The notes beneath the pieces were generated by a model. It worked only from the letters and a program-made list of their open reading frames with translations, made no database searches and was not told the origin of the DNA. The position numbers were made by a program, and so were the translations under genes. Below are positions 24,678 to 33,366 of a DNA stretch of 64,000 nucleotides, piece after piece (position 1 is the stretch's first letter; every line of letters begins with the position of its first letter). This DNA is from BD2-11 sp965221785 (GTDB lineage Bacteria; Gemmatimonadota; Gemmatimonadetes; Longimicrobiales; Gaopeijiaceae), in assembly GCA_965221785.1 (NCBI GenBank), contig CBDCSR010000003.1, positions 2,480,001-2,544,000 on the forward strand, in the 5' to 3' direction.

Positions 24678-26309
24678 ATGGCGGAACACGACAAGCAGAC
24701 CAGTCCGCGGGCGCGGGCCATCGGGTTCTGGCTCGGCGCCGGTTGCTTCCTCCTGCTGCTCGCCTTCCCAATCGATCCGGGCAACCTGCCGGCGAGCCGC
24801 CTCGCCGCCGTCGCGAGCCTGATGGCGATCTGGTGGGTAAGCAACGCGCTTCCGCTCTTCGCGACCGCCATTCTGCCGCTGGTGCTCTTCCCCCTGCTCG
24901 GCATCATGTCCGGGAACGATGTCGCGCCGGTCTATTTCAACAGCACGATCGTCCTCTTCCTGGGAGGGTTCATGATCGCGCTGACGATGGAGAGGTGGAA
25001 CCTCCACAAGCGCATCGCCCTCGGCATCATCCACGCGGTGGGCGGCGGACCTCCGCGCATCATTCTGGGCTTCATGGTGGCGGCCGCCTTCCTCTCCATG
25101 TGGATTTCCAACACCGCCACCGCGGTGATGATGGTGCCGATCGGGCTCGCGATGGTACTCCAGGTCGAGGAGACCGCCGGAGCCCGGCATTCGCGCACGT
25201 TCACCATCGCCCTCATGCTCGGGATCGCCTACGGCTGTTCGATGGGCGGGCTGACGACGCTGGTCGGAACCCCTCCCAACCTGTCCTTCCAGCGCATCTT
25301 CCAGATCATCTTCCCCGAAGCGCCTCCCATCGACTTCGGCACCTGGATCGTGATGGGCCTGCCGATCGGGGTCACGATGATCGCGGTGGCCTGGCTGCTG
25401 CTCACACAGGTCCTCTATCGTCCATCGCCGGAGGTCCGGATCGAGCGGGATGTCCTCGAGCGCGAACGCGCTGCCCTGGGCCCGATCTCCTTCGAGGAGC
25501 GCTCCGTGGCGACTGTCTTCGCCATGACCGCCGTGCTGTGGGTCTTCCGACGGGACTTGGAGCTCGGTTTCGCCACCGTCCCCGGCTGGTCGAACCTCCT
25601 CCCCTTCCCCGGGATGATCGATGACGGCACCGTGGCGATCGCGATGGCGTCGGTGCTGTTCTTCATCCCGACCCGCAACCGGGCGCCGCGCAAAGCCGGC
25701 GTCAAGGCTCCGGACGCGACCACGGGGTGGCGGGCGCTGATTCGCTGGGCGACCCGTTTCGGGACCGCGAACCGGGTTATGGGCGCCGAGGTCATCCCCC
25801 GTCTCCCCTGGAACATCGTCCTCCTCTTCGGCGGAGGGTTCGCCCTCGCGGCCGGTTTCCAGGGCACCGGCCTCGCAAACATCATCGGGAGTCAGTTCCA
25901 GGGACTCGGCGGGCTGCCGGACTTCGCCGTCATCCTGCTGGTGTGCCTGACGCTCACCTTCCTCACCGAGCTGACCAGCAACCTGGCCACCACGGAGATG
26001 ATTCTCCCCATCCTCGCCTCGGTGGCGGTGCTGACCGGGATGAACCCGCTGATGCTAATGGTTCCGGCGACCCTGTCCGCCTCGTGCGCGTTCATGATGC
26101 CGGTCGCGACGCCTCCCAACGCCATCGTCTTCGGCAGCGACCGCATCTCGGTGGGAGAGATGGCGCGCGCGGGCATCTTCCTGAACCTGATCGGCGCGCT
26201 TGTGGTCGCCACGCTGGTGCTGACGCTGGGGGAGACCGTGTTCGGCATCGAATCGGGCGTGATGCCGGACTGGGCAACGGAAGCGGCCCTGGGCGAGGTC
26301 GGCGGCTGA
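24678..26309 (+). CDS. DASS/SLC13 family sodium:anion symporter, intact copy
   Basis: A 543-residue polytopic transporter for dicarboxylates or other divalent anions. It shows the family motifs: first clamshell WISNTATAVMMVPIG (SNT signature), helical re-entrant loops, and second half TSNLATTEMILPILASVAV, then MMPVATPPNAIVFGSDRIS. A paralogue begins 67 bp downstream, so this is a tandem duplication. It is on the plus strand 22 bp after the PQQ enzyme gene. The second copy is broken, so this one supplies the function. Confidence 0.92.
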   Translation: MAEHDKQTSPRARAIGFWLGAGCFLLLLAFPIDPGNLPASRLAAVASLMAIWWVSNALPLFATAILPLVLFPLLGIMSGNDVAPVYFNSTIVLFLGGFMIALTMERWNLHKRIALGIIHAVGGGPPRIILGFMVAAAFLSMWISNTATAVMMVPIGLAMVLQVEETAGARHSRTFTIALMLGIAYGCSMGGLTTLVGTPPNLSFQRIFQIIFPEAPPIDFGTWIVMGLPIGVTMIAVAWLLLTQVLYRPSPEVRIERDVLERERAALGPISFEERSVATVFAMTAVLWVFRRDLELGFATVPGWSNLLPFPGMIDDGTVAIAMASVLFFIPTRNRAPRKAGVKAPDATTGWRALIRWATRFGTANRVMGAEVIPRLPWNIVLLFGGGFALAAGFQGTGLANIIGSQFQGLGGLPDFAVILLVCLTLTFLTELTSNLATTEMILPILASVAVLTGMNPLMLMVPATLSASCAFMMPVATPPNAIVFGSDRISVGEMARAGIFLNLIGALVVATLVLTLGETVFGIESGVMPDWATEAALGEVGG

Positions 26310-26376
26310 CCGCCGGCCGGGCGACCGCCGCCCGTCCGGACCGCCGGGAAGCCAGGCTCGCCAGGAGGGCGACACC

Positions 26377-27087
26377 ATGACGGACCATCGGCCACCGACC
26401 AGCCGCAGGACGCAGGCAATCGGCTTCTGGCTGGGCCTGGGCTGCTTCCTCCTGCTGCTGGCCTTTCCGGTGGATGCGGCCAACGCGCCCGCGAGCGGTC
26501 TCGCCGCCGTCGTGAGCCTGATGGCGATCTGGTGGGTCAGCAACGCGCTCCCGCTCTTCGCGACCGCCATTCTTCCGCTGGTGCTCTTCCCCCTGCTCGG
26601 CATCATGTCCGGGAACGAGGTCGCGCCCGTCTACTTCAACGGCACGATCGTCCTCTTCCTGGGAGGCTTCATGATCGCGCTCTCCATGCAGAGGTGGAAC
26701 CTGCACAAGCGCATCGCCCTGGGCATCATCCACGCCGTGGGCGGCGGGCCCTCGCGCATCATTCTGGGCTTCATGGTGGCGGCCGCCTTCCTCTCCATGT
26801 GGATCGCCAACACCGCCACCGCCGTGATGATGGTCCCGATCGGGCTCGCGATGGTGCTCCAGGTCGAGGAAACCGCCGGCGTCAGGCACTCTCGCACCTT
26901 CACCGTCGCCCTCATGCTCGGCATCGCCTACGCCTGTTCGATGGGCGGAGTGACGACGCTGGTCGGGACCACTCCCAACCTGTCGTTCCAGCGCATATTC
27001 CAGATCATCTTCCCCGAAGCGCCCCCGATCGAGTTCGGCACCTGGATGGTGCTGGCCACGCCGGTCGGGATCACGATGGTCGCGATA
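26377..27087 (+). pseudogene. DASS/SLC13 transporter, second copy, 5' part
   Basis: The first about 237 codons of a paralogue of the upstream transporter, preceded by AGGAGGG. Alignment stops after MVLATPVGITMVA; non-homologous sequence from an IS110-family element follows. The 3' part resumes at 31955. The SNT signature of copy one reads ANT here (WIANTATAV). Any product would have only the first half of the helices plus about 30 foreign residues. Confidence 0.92.
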
Positions 27088-27095
27088 TGCTGTAT

Positions 27096-27107
27096 GTGGA
27101 CGCCCCC
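27096..27107 (+). repeat. IS1111-type inverted repeat, left copy
   Basis: GTGGACGCCCCC, an exact inverted match to 31935-31946. In the IS1111 group such repeats are subterminal, so the true element edge is probably a few bases further out. Confidence 0.85.
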
Positions 27108-27387
27108 AGTTGGGCAAGCGCGGATTCAGAACCGAGTTGGTGGCAGTGGGCCAAGTACTGTCGTATGTCCGGCCTCTTGATGCAGCGCTTGTTTGGCTGC
27201 GGGCCCGTATGGTGTGCGTGAGATCGGATCCAAATCGGCTTGGCGGGCTCATGAGGCCCTTCAGCATACACTGGTTTTTCCGATCCCGTCTTGTCGACCG
27301 TTTGCCCTTACCCGTTTCTGCGTCCTGCTGCCCACACCTCCCCGACAGCGTCTTTGCTTTTCGGCTTTTTCTCCTTTCTCCGCCCGC
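27108..27387 (-). ncRNA. Candidate bridge/seek RNA region of the IS1111 element
   Basis: About 280 bp between the transposase stop codon and the left inverted repeat, with no credible gene. In the IS1111 group the guide RNA that pairs with donor and target DNA is transcribed from this 3' non-coding end, in the transposase direction. Location, length and orientation fit. I have not folded it or found the guide loops, so this is a positional prediction. Confidence 0.5.
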
Positions 27388-28149
27388 TCAGGCGGCAGTG
27401 CGAACCCGGTAGGTCTCCTTCTTCGTGGCCAGCGCCCAGACCGTCCGCGCGGTCTTGTTGGCGAGCGCCACTGCCACCAGCCTCTTCGGCTTGCGTGCCA
27501 ACATCCCGCCCAGCCACGGATCCATGATCTCGCCGCGCCGGCTCGCGTGCTGGATAACCGTCATGGCTCCCGTGACCAAGAGCCGCCTGAGGTTGCGCTG
27601 GCCCATTTTCGAGATCCGGCCCAGCCTCGGCTTGCCTCCGGTCGTGTGTTGCCGGGGCACGAGGCCGAGCCAGGCCGAGAAGTCGCGGCCGTGCCGGAAG
27701 CTCTCCATCGGCGGCGCGAAGGCCTGGATGGCCATCGCGGTGACCGGCCCGATGCCCGGGATCGTCATCAGGCGAGCCGTCTCTTCGTCCTCCCGTGCCC
27801 TCCGCAGGAGTTCACGGTCGAGTCCGTCGATCTTCTCATCGAGCTCGTCGATCCGCCCAAACAGCAGCCAGCCCAGTTCGACGACCGCCTCCGGCAGGCC
27901 CGAGTCCCCGTCTTCGAGCACTGCGGCCAGTTGCCCGATCCGGGCTCTGCCCTTTGGAGCGACGATGCCGTACTCGACCAGGTGACCCCGAAGCGCGTTG
28001 ATCGTCTGCGTGCGCTGGCGCACCAGCAGGTCACGCGTGTGAAAGAGCATCGCCTGCGCTTGCTGCGCCTCCGTCTTCACCGCCACGAAGTGCATGGTCG
28101 GCCGCTCGGCCGCTTCCGTGATCGCCTCCGCGTCCGCCGCGTCGTTCTT
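27388..28149 (-). pseudogene. IS110-family transposase, C-terminal part
   Basis: About 253 codons continuing the fragment at 31598-31861 from the KNDAADAEAI junction. It contains the conserved acidic DAADAEA of the DEDD RuvC-like domain. The Transposase_20 domain follows, with MTIPGIGPVTAMAIQAF, FSAWLGLVPRQHTTGGKPRL and GRISKMGQRNLRRLLVTGA. The RIT insertion lies exactly at the Lys codon. It cannot be translated with its N-terminus and is non-functional here. Confidence 0.9.
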
Positions 28150-28239
28150 CTGATATGTTGCGGTCCAGATTATGTGGCGGAGCGCCTGTGTCGTCCTGCG
28201 GGGCCTGAGAAGTCTCCATCCTTCTGCAACATAATTTTC
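28147..28239 (+). repeat. RIT left terminal inverted repeat
   Basis: About 93 bp, imperfectly inverted relative to 31484-31577 with under ten differences, mostly transitions. It contains spaced copies of a TATGTTG/TATGTGG motif in both orientations, probable binding sites for the recombinases. It begins CTTCTGATATGTTGCGG and its inner end is GCAACATAATTTTC. Confidence 0.88.
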
Positions 28240-28293
28240 TGATTCTCGTTCGTTGGCGATGGTCATGGCTCCACTTCCCAAGGAGGCACGATC

Positions 28294-29544
28294 ATGTTCG
28301 AGGATCTGTTCGTCGACCCGCGCACCATATCCGACCTTTGGTCCGCACCGCTGCTTGAGGAACGGCTGGTCTACCTCAGGCACTGTGCGCAGTCGGGGGC
28401 ACGGCCACGCACATTGCGCAGGATCGCGGCTGCTCAGACCTGTCTGGTTCGTCTTCTGGATCTGCGTGAAGCCGAGCGCGTGGGCATACCCCGGATCGAG
28501 GCGGTGGCCAGGCAGTGGGCACAGCGTGGTGGGTCCCGATCGCTTGACCGCTGCATGCAGCCGGAGACACGTCGGGGCTTCGTCGGCCACGCACTGCGGT
28601 GGCTGCGCTTCGCCGGTCTGCTCGAAGAGCCTTGCAGGGCTCGACACGCCCACGACGACGAGGTGGCGGTTTTCGGGGCGTGGATGCGCAAAGAGCGAGG
28701 GTGTTCGGAAGAGACGATCCACGGTTGCCGCAAAACGGTCGATCGCTTCTTTGACTGGCTCGACGAATGGGGCATCACCCTGGATGTGGTCGGAATCGCC
28801 GACGTCGATCGGGCTGTCGCGCGCTGGCACGCCCGCGGCTGCAGCCGGATCACCGTCCGTGGTTACGCGCAGCGTCTGCGCACGTTCTTCCGGTTCTCCG
28901 AACGCCGGGGCTGGAGCACACCGGGGCTGGCCGATGGGATCATGCCGTCGCGGTTCCATCCCGGTGAGACGGTCCCCAAGGGGCTCAACCGGGACGAGGT
29001 GCTACGCCTTCTCGCAACCTCCAAGGGCGACCGGCCGGCCGATGTTCGCGACCGTGCCATCCTGATGGTACTGATCGGGTATGGCTTGCGTTCGGGCGAG
29101 GTCACCGGCCTCAGGCTCGACGATGTGGACTGGGCCGGGGAAACGCTGCGGGTACGCTGCCCCAAGCCGGGGCGGACACACCATTACCCGCTCTCCCGCG
29201 GGGTCGGCCAGGCAATCGTGCGTTACATCACCGAGGTCCGTCCCCGACGGCCCCGTAGGACGCTGTTCCTCACGCTGCGAGCTCCGATCCGTCCGCTGAG
29301 TTCGAGCGCGATGTCACAGGTGGTCAGGAGACGCCTCGATCGTCTCGGGATCATCGGCAAGCGTCGCGGTCCGCACGCGCTACGCCATGCCGCCGCGCAA
29401 CACTTGCTCGACCAGGGCCTCTCATTCAAGGTGGTTGGCGATTACCTCGGCCATCGCAGCATCTCGTCCACCGCGGTGTACGCCAAGGTGCAGCTCGGCA
29501 CCCTCCGCGAGGTCGCCGACATCGACCTGGAGGGCCTGGCATGA
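28294..29544 (+). CDS. RIT tyrosine recombinase A
   Basis: A 416-residue phage-integrase-family protein, the first of the trio. A SAM-like DNA-binding N-terminus covers about residues 125-225. The catalytic domain has Arg in YGLRSGEVTGL, HALRHAAAQH, and GHRSISSTAVYAKV with the nucleophilic Tyr. All catalytic residues look intact. An AGGAGG upstream (28278-28283) supports ATG 28294. Its end overlaps the next gene by ATGA. Confidence 0.9.
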   Translation: MFEDLFVDPRTISDLWSAPLLEERLVYLRHCAQSGARPRTLRRIAAAQTCLVRLLDLREAERVGIPRIEAVARQWAQRGGSRSLDRCMQPETRRGFVGHALRWLRFAGLLEEPCRARHAHDDEVAVFGAWMRKERGCSEETIHGCRKTVDRFFDWLDEWGITLDVVGIADVDRAVARWHARGCSRITVRGYAQRLRTFFRFSERRGWSTPGLADGIMPSRFHPGETVPKGLNRDEVLRLLATSKGDRPADVRDRAILMVLIGYGLRSGEVTGLRLDDVDWAGETLRVRCPKPGRTHHYPLSRGVGQAIVRYITEVRPRRPRRTLFLTLRAPIRPLSSSAMSQVVRRRLDRLGIIGKRRGPHALRHAAAQHLLDQGLSFKVVGDYLGHRSISSTAVYAKVQLGTLREVADIDLEGLA

Positions 29545-30491
29545 GTCTCCGGGTTGCGGTGGACCACTATATCGCCTGGCGCCGGGCCCATGGCGCGAAG
29601 TTCGACGCGGGTACGCACCTCCTGCATCAGTTCTGCAAACATGTCGGTGGGAACACCGGCTGCGGCGCCATCGCCGAGGAGGACGTTCTCGGCTTCCTTG
29701 CCGGCAGAGGACCGCTTACCCGGCGCCGGGCTGTCAAGTACAGCACGCTGGCCGGCTTTTACCGCTACGCGATCAGCCGCGGCTACGCCACCAGCTCGCC
29801 GCTGCCGCCACGCGACGATGAGCCACGACCACCGCCCTCGGCACCGCCTTACGTATACTCCCGCAACGAGTTGCAGAGGCTGTTCGGCGCCATCGATGTC
29901 ACCCGGCAGCGTTCGGTCCAGCTCGGCTCCGACACCCTGCGGGCGCTGCTCCTGCTCCTCTACGGCGCGGGGCTGCGGTTGGGCGAGGCGCAACGCCTGA
30001 CTCTCGAAGATGTCGACTTGCCCGATGCGTTGCTGACCATCCGCGACGCCAAGTTCTACAAAGCCCGCCTCGTGCCTGTGGCCCCGCGACTCACCCATGC
30101 GTTGAGGGCCTACGGCGCCAGGCGCGCACGACGCCCGTTGCCCAAGGGTAGGGCCTCGACCTTCCTCGCCAACCGCAACGGCACGCCCTTGGCCAAGAGC
30201 ACCATCCACGGCGCGTTCGCCAAGTTGCTCAAAGCCGCAGGAATCGGGGCTGCCAGCGACGGACGGCGAGCTCCGTGCCTTCACTCCCTGCGCCATGCCG
30301 CGGCCGTTCACCGGCTGGAGTCCTGGTACCGGCAGGGCGCTGATGTCCAGCGGTTGCTGCCGGTGCTCGCCACCTGGCTCGGCCACGCCGATCTCAACGG
30401 CACCCAAGTCTATCTGTCCATGACGCCCGAACTGCTGCATCAGGCTTCGGTCCGCTTCGACACCTACGTCAACGGAGGAGACCATGAGTAG
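29541..30491 (+). CDS. RIT tyrosine recombinase B
   Basis: A 316-residue integrase, second of the trio. The core-binding domain is at about residues 1-90; the catalytic domain has GAGLRLGEAQRLTLEDVDL, HSLRHAAAVH and WLGHADLNGTQVYLSM. The usual Arg/His/Arg/His/Tyr set is present. The ATGA overlap with gene A and 8-bp overlap with gene C indicate one transcript and coupled translation. Confidence 0.9.
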   Translation: MSLRVAVDHYIAWRRAHGAKFDAGTHLLHQFCKHVGGNTGCGAIAEEDVLGFLAGRGPLTRRRAVKYSTLAGFYRYAISRGYATSSPLPPRDDEPRPPPSAPPYVYSRNELQRLFGAIDVTRQRSVQLGSDTLRALLLLLYGAGLRLGEAQRLTLEDVDLPDALLTIRDAKFYKARLVPVAPRLTHALRAYGARRARRPLPKGRASTFLANRNGTPLAKSTIHGAFAKLLKAAGIGAASDGRRAPCLHSLRHAAAVHRLESWYRQGADVQRLLPVLATWLGHADLNGTQVYLSMTPELLHQASVRFDTYVNGGDHE

Positions 30492-31479
30492 CCCACGCAC
30501 CCTCGGCCCCTGGCTCCGCCGCTTCCTGGCGGAATACATCGTCACCGAGCGCAACCTCGCCCGCAACACACAGAAGAGCTATCGCGACACCTTCGCTCTC
30601 CTGCTCCGGTTCGTCGGCACCAAGGCCCGCAAGCCGCTCGAGCGGCTTGCGGTACAGGATCTCACAGCCCGGCGCGTGCGGCAGTTCCTCGACCATCTCG
30701 AAAGTGACCGCGGCTGCTCCGTGCAGACCCGAAATCAGCGGCTGTCCGCGATCCGTTCCTTCGCACGCTTCGTCGCCAGCCGTGATCCCCTACATCTCGA
30801 GTGGAGCGCCAGCATCCGCGCCATTGCCTCGAAGAAGGCGACACCGCAGCCGATCGGCTGGCTCAGCAAGACCGAGATGAGCGATCTGCTCGAGGTCCCG
30901 GACCGCCGAACGCCGAGAGGCCGGATCGAACACGCACTCCTCCTGTTCCTCTACAACACCGGGGCCCGCGTCTCCGAAGCGACGGGGCTCGTCGCCGGAG
31001 ACCTGCAGATCGGGCGGCGCCACGCGGGACACGCGCTCGTCAACATCCATGGCAAGGGCGGAAAACAACGGCAGTGTCCGCTGTGGCCGCGCACCGAAGC
31101 CGTGCTCGCCAAGCTCGTGCAGGGACGGGATGCCCGCGATGCCGTCTTCCTCAGCCGGCAGCGAAGGCCCTACACCCGGTTCGGCGTCTACCGGCTCGTC
31201 GAACGCTCTGCGGCCCGCGTATCCTCCCTCGCCGCAAGGAAGATCACGCCTCACACGATCCGTCACACCAGCGCCTGCCACCTGCTCCAGGCCGGAGTCG
31301 ACCTGAACACGATCCGCGCCTGGCTCGGTCATGCCAGCCTCAATACCACCAACATCTACGCCGAGATCGATATCGAGATGAAGGCAAAGGCGTTGGCCCT
31401 CTGCGATGCGCCCCAGCCCGGGCCGGATCGCCCGTGGAAGACGAGCAAACGGCTGATGACCTTCCTGGCCGCGCTCTGA
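30484..31479 (+). CDS. RIT tyrosine recombinase C
   Basis: A 331-residue integrase, third of the trio, closest to XerC/D-like proteins. The core-binding domain covers RNLARNTQKSYRDTFALLLR. Catalytic segments are YNTGARVSEATGL, HTIRHTSACHLLQAG and WLGHASLNTTNIYAEID, all with intact residues. It starts at ATG 30484 within the end of gene B, after a GGAGG. The stop is 5 bp before the right inverted repeat. Confidence 0.9.
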   Translation: MSSPRTLGPWLRRFLAEYIVTERNLARNTQKSYRDTFALLLRFVGTKARKPLERLAVQDLTARRVRQFLDHLESDRGCSVQTRNQRLSAIRSFARFVASRDPLHLEWSASIRAIASKKATPQPIGWLSKTEMSDLLEVPDRRTPRGRIEHALLLFLYNTGARVSEATGLVAGDLQIGRRHAGHALVNIHGKGGKQRQCPLWPRTEAVLAKLVQGRDARDAVFLSRQRRPYTRFGVYRLVERSAARVSSLAARKITPHTIRHTSACHLLQAGVDLNTIRAWLGHASLNTTNIYAEIDIEMKAKALALCDAPQPGPDRPWKTSKRLMTFLAAL

Positions 31480-31483
31480 CTGC

Positions 31484-31597
31484 GAAAAATTATGTTGCAG
31501 AAGAATGGGGACTTCTCAGGCCCCACGGGACAACACAGGCACTCCGCCACATAATCCGGACCGCAACATATCAGAAGTTATGTTGAATGACACATAA
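31484..31597 (-). repeat. RIT right terminal inverted repeat plus extra end
   Basis: 31484-31577 is the inverted copy of the left end. The outermost part holds two small dyads: AACATA and TATGTT around TCAGAAGT (31565-31584), and TTATGT and ACATAA around TGAATGAC (31578-31597). Two inverted arms around 7-8 bp is the classic tyrosine-recombinase crossover-site design, so this end may be the active joint. Confidence 0.82.
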
Positions 31598-31861
31598 CTT
31601 GTGCCGCTTGACGAACGGCTTCACGTAGATCGGCGGAACCAGCCGCACCTCGTGGCCGAGCGCCGCGATCTCCCGGCCCCAGTAGTGGGCACCGGCGCAC
31701 GCCTCCATCGCCACCGTGCACGGCGGCTGCGAGGCGAGAAAGCTCAGCACCTTCCCGCGGCTCAGCTTCCGGCGGAAGGCCACAGACCCGTCCGCCCTGG
31801 CCCCGTGCACCTGAAAACTGCGCTTTGCCAGATCGATCCCGATGACGCTAACCTCTTCCAT
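31598..31861 (-). pseudogene. IS110-family transposase, N-terminal part
   Basis: 88 codons starting MEEVSVIGIDLAKRSFQVHG, the DEDD_Tnp_IS110 opening with the first catalytic Asp. The conserved Glu sits in VAMEACAGAHYWGREI. It ends at KPFVKRHK, where the RIT element begins. The frame then reads about 8 element-derived residues to a stop. GGAGG precedes the ATG. Together with 27388-28149 it rebuilds a full 340-residue transposase. Confidence 0.9.
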
Positions 31862-31934
31862 GTGGATGCCTCCTCCCTCAGATGGTCCGATTAAATCGCT
31901 CAGTACCATCTTGGCACATCGCGATGCCGTCGGG

Positions 31935-31946
31935 AGGGGGCGTCCA
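31935..31946 (-). repeat. IS1111-type inverted repeat, right copy
   Basis: Exact inverted match of 27096-27107. It lies about 75 bp upstream of the transposase ATG and 8 bp from where transporter homology resumes. Confidence 0.85.
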
Positions 31947-31954
31947 CTCCATCG

Positions 31955-32852
31955 GTTTGTGCTGACCCAGGTCCTCTATCGCCCATCGCCGGAGGTGCAG
32001 ATCGACCGGGACGTCCTCGCGCGCGAGCGCGCCGGGCTCGGTCCGATCTCGTTCGAGGAACGTTCCGTGCTGGTCGTCTTCGCTATCACCGCGGTGCTGT
32101 GGATCTTCCGGCGGGACCTGGAACTCGGCTTCGGAACGATTCCGGGCTGGTCGAACCTCCTTCCCTTCCCCGGGATGATCGACGACGGCACCGTGGCGAT
32201 CGCCATGGCGGCGGTTCTCTTCTTCGTCCCGACCCGGAACCAGCCGCCACGCGGGCCGACCGACGCCACGGCCGCCCGCGTCCCCGGATGGCTGGAGCCG
32301 CTGCGCCGGGCAGCTCGTTTCGCAAACGCAAACCGCGTGATGGGCGCGGAGGTGATCCCGCGTCTGCCCTGGAACATCGTCCTCCTCTTCGGAGGAGGCT
32401 TCGCGCTTGCCGCCGGTTTCACCGACACCGGGCTCGCCAACATCATCGGGAATCAGTTCCAGGGACTGGGCGGCCTGCCCCCCTTCGTCGTCATCGTCCT
32501 GGTGTGCCTCACCCTCACCTTCCTGACCGAACTGACCAGCAACCTGGCCACCACGGAGATGATTCTCCCCATCCTGGCTTCGGTGGCGGTGGTGACGGAG
32601 ATGAATCCGCTCACGCTGATGCTCCCCGCGACACTCTCCGCCTCATGCGCCTTCATGATGCCGGTCGCGACGCCGGCCAACGCCATCGTCTTCGGCAGCG
32701 ACCGCATCTCGGTCGGAGAAATGGCGCGCGCGGGCATCCTGCTGAACCTGATCGGGGTGATCGTGGTCACCACGGTGGTGATGTTGCTGGGAGAGGCGGT
32801 CTTCGACTTCGACCGGGGGGTTATGCCGGACTGGGCGACGGGGGCCGGGTAG
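31955..32852 (+). pseudogene. DASS/SLC13 transporter, second copy, 3' part
   Basis: About 298 codons resuming at FVLTQVLYRPSPEVQIDRDV, matching the intact copy from LLLTQVLYRP. It contains the second transport repeat (TSNLATTEMILPILASVAV, then FMMPVATPANAIVFGSDRIS) and the normal C-terminus. The frame is still open and undecayed, so the interruption appears recent. No start signal of its own is evident. Confidence 0.92.
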
Positions 32853-32865
32853 GCCGTTTAGCGCC

Positions 32866-33366
32866 TTAGTCGCCCCTCTTGCGGCGTCCCGCGACGGCGC
32901 TGCGAATGGCCGCCTCGAGACGTTGGGGGTGGTCGCTCCCAACATAGAGCCGCCGGCCCTCCTCGAGCCCGATCACCACCGCGCGATCGCCGCGGGCGGT
33001 CCAGGCGCGCTTCTTGCCCGCACCGCGCACCCCCCAGCCGCCGAACTCCAGCAGCGGACGGTAGCGCACGCTCTCCAGCGAAACGATGCTGTCGAGCGGC
33101 ACCATCTTGCGCACGAGCCTCACCGAGCCCAGATGCATCACGAGGCGTGTCTCCTGCACCATCACCGTCAGCCCGCCCAGCACCATGCGCAGGCCCCACC
33201 CGGCGGCGAGAATGGCTGCGACCACGGCCAGCCGGAAGGGCATGCCGCCGCCCGAGGTGACGAACACGGAATACGCGCACGACACGATGGCTCCGCCATA
33301 GATGAGATCCACCCAGGACGGCCAGGGCGTGCGCTCGCGGTAACGGGTCTGCTCTTCCGTCTTCAC
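32866..33366 (-). CDS. Small membrane protein with PH-like domain
   Basis: A 166-residue protein. Two hydrophobic helices (YGGAIVSCAYSVFVTS and RLAVVAAILAAGWGLRMVL) precede a soluble part resembling bacterial PH domains (VQETRLVMHLGSVRLVRKMV, PLDSIVSLESVRYRPLLEFG, then an R/K-rich tail). Start GTG 33366 overlaps the Nudix stop as GTGA. Role unknown. Confidence 0.65.
   Translation of the reverse strand: MKTEEQTRYRERTPWPSWVDLIYGGAIVSCAYSVFVTSGGGMPFRLAVVAAILAAGWGLRMVLGGLTVMVQETRLVMHLGSVRLVRKMVPLDSIVSLESVRYRPLLEFGGWGVRGAGKKRAWTARGDRAVVIGLEEGRRLYVGSDHPQRLEAAIRSAVAGRRKRGD

Larger units (their letters stand above)
28150..31597 (+). mobile_element. RIT element (recombinase in trio)
   Basis: Three overlapping plus-strand tyrosine recombinase genes are enclosed by about 93-bp imperfect inverted repeats and nothing else. 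This is the defining RIT layout. Removing 28150-31597 rejoins the IS transposase frame exactly (RHK then NDAADAEA), with a possible shared CTT at the junction. About 20 bp at the right end (31578-31597) has no counterpart at the left. The element is about 3.45 kb, typical for RITs. Confidence 0.88.
27096..31946 (-). mobile_element. IS1111-group IS110-family element, itself interrupted
   Basis: Bounded by a 12-bp perfect inverted repeat (GTGGACGCCCCC at 27096-27107; its complement at 31935-31946). Removing the inner RIT element leaves about 1.4 kb, the normal size for the group. The transposase would be 340 residues. The long non-coding stretch lies after the transposase 3' end, which with subterminal repeats is typical of IS1111 rather than IS110 proper. 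The element interrupts a DASS transporter gene. No target duplication is obvious, as expected. Confidence 0.85.

Noticed and set aside
27110..27180. Extension of the truncated transporter (about 30 residues) as a real C-terminus
   Set aside because: It is IS non-coding sequence read through. The true continuation lies at 31955.
28147..28239. Repeat-rich sequence considered as a CRISPR leader or tRNA-like attachment site
   Set aside because: It has a single inverted partner at 31484-31577 flanking three recombinases, so it is a RIT end.
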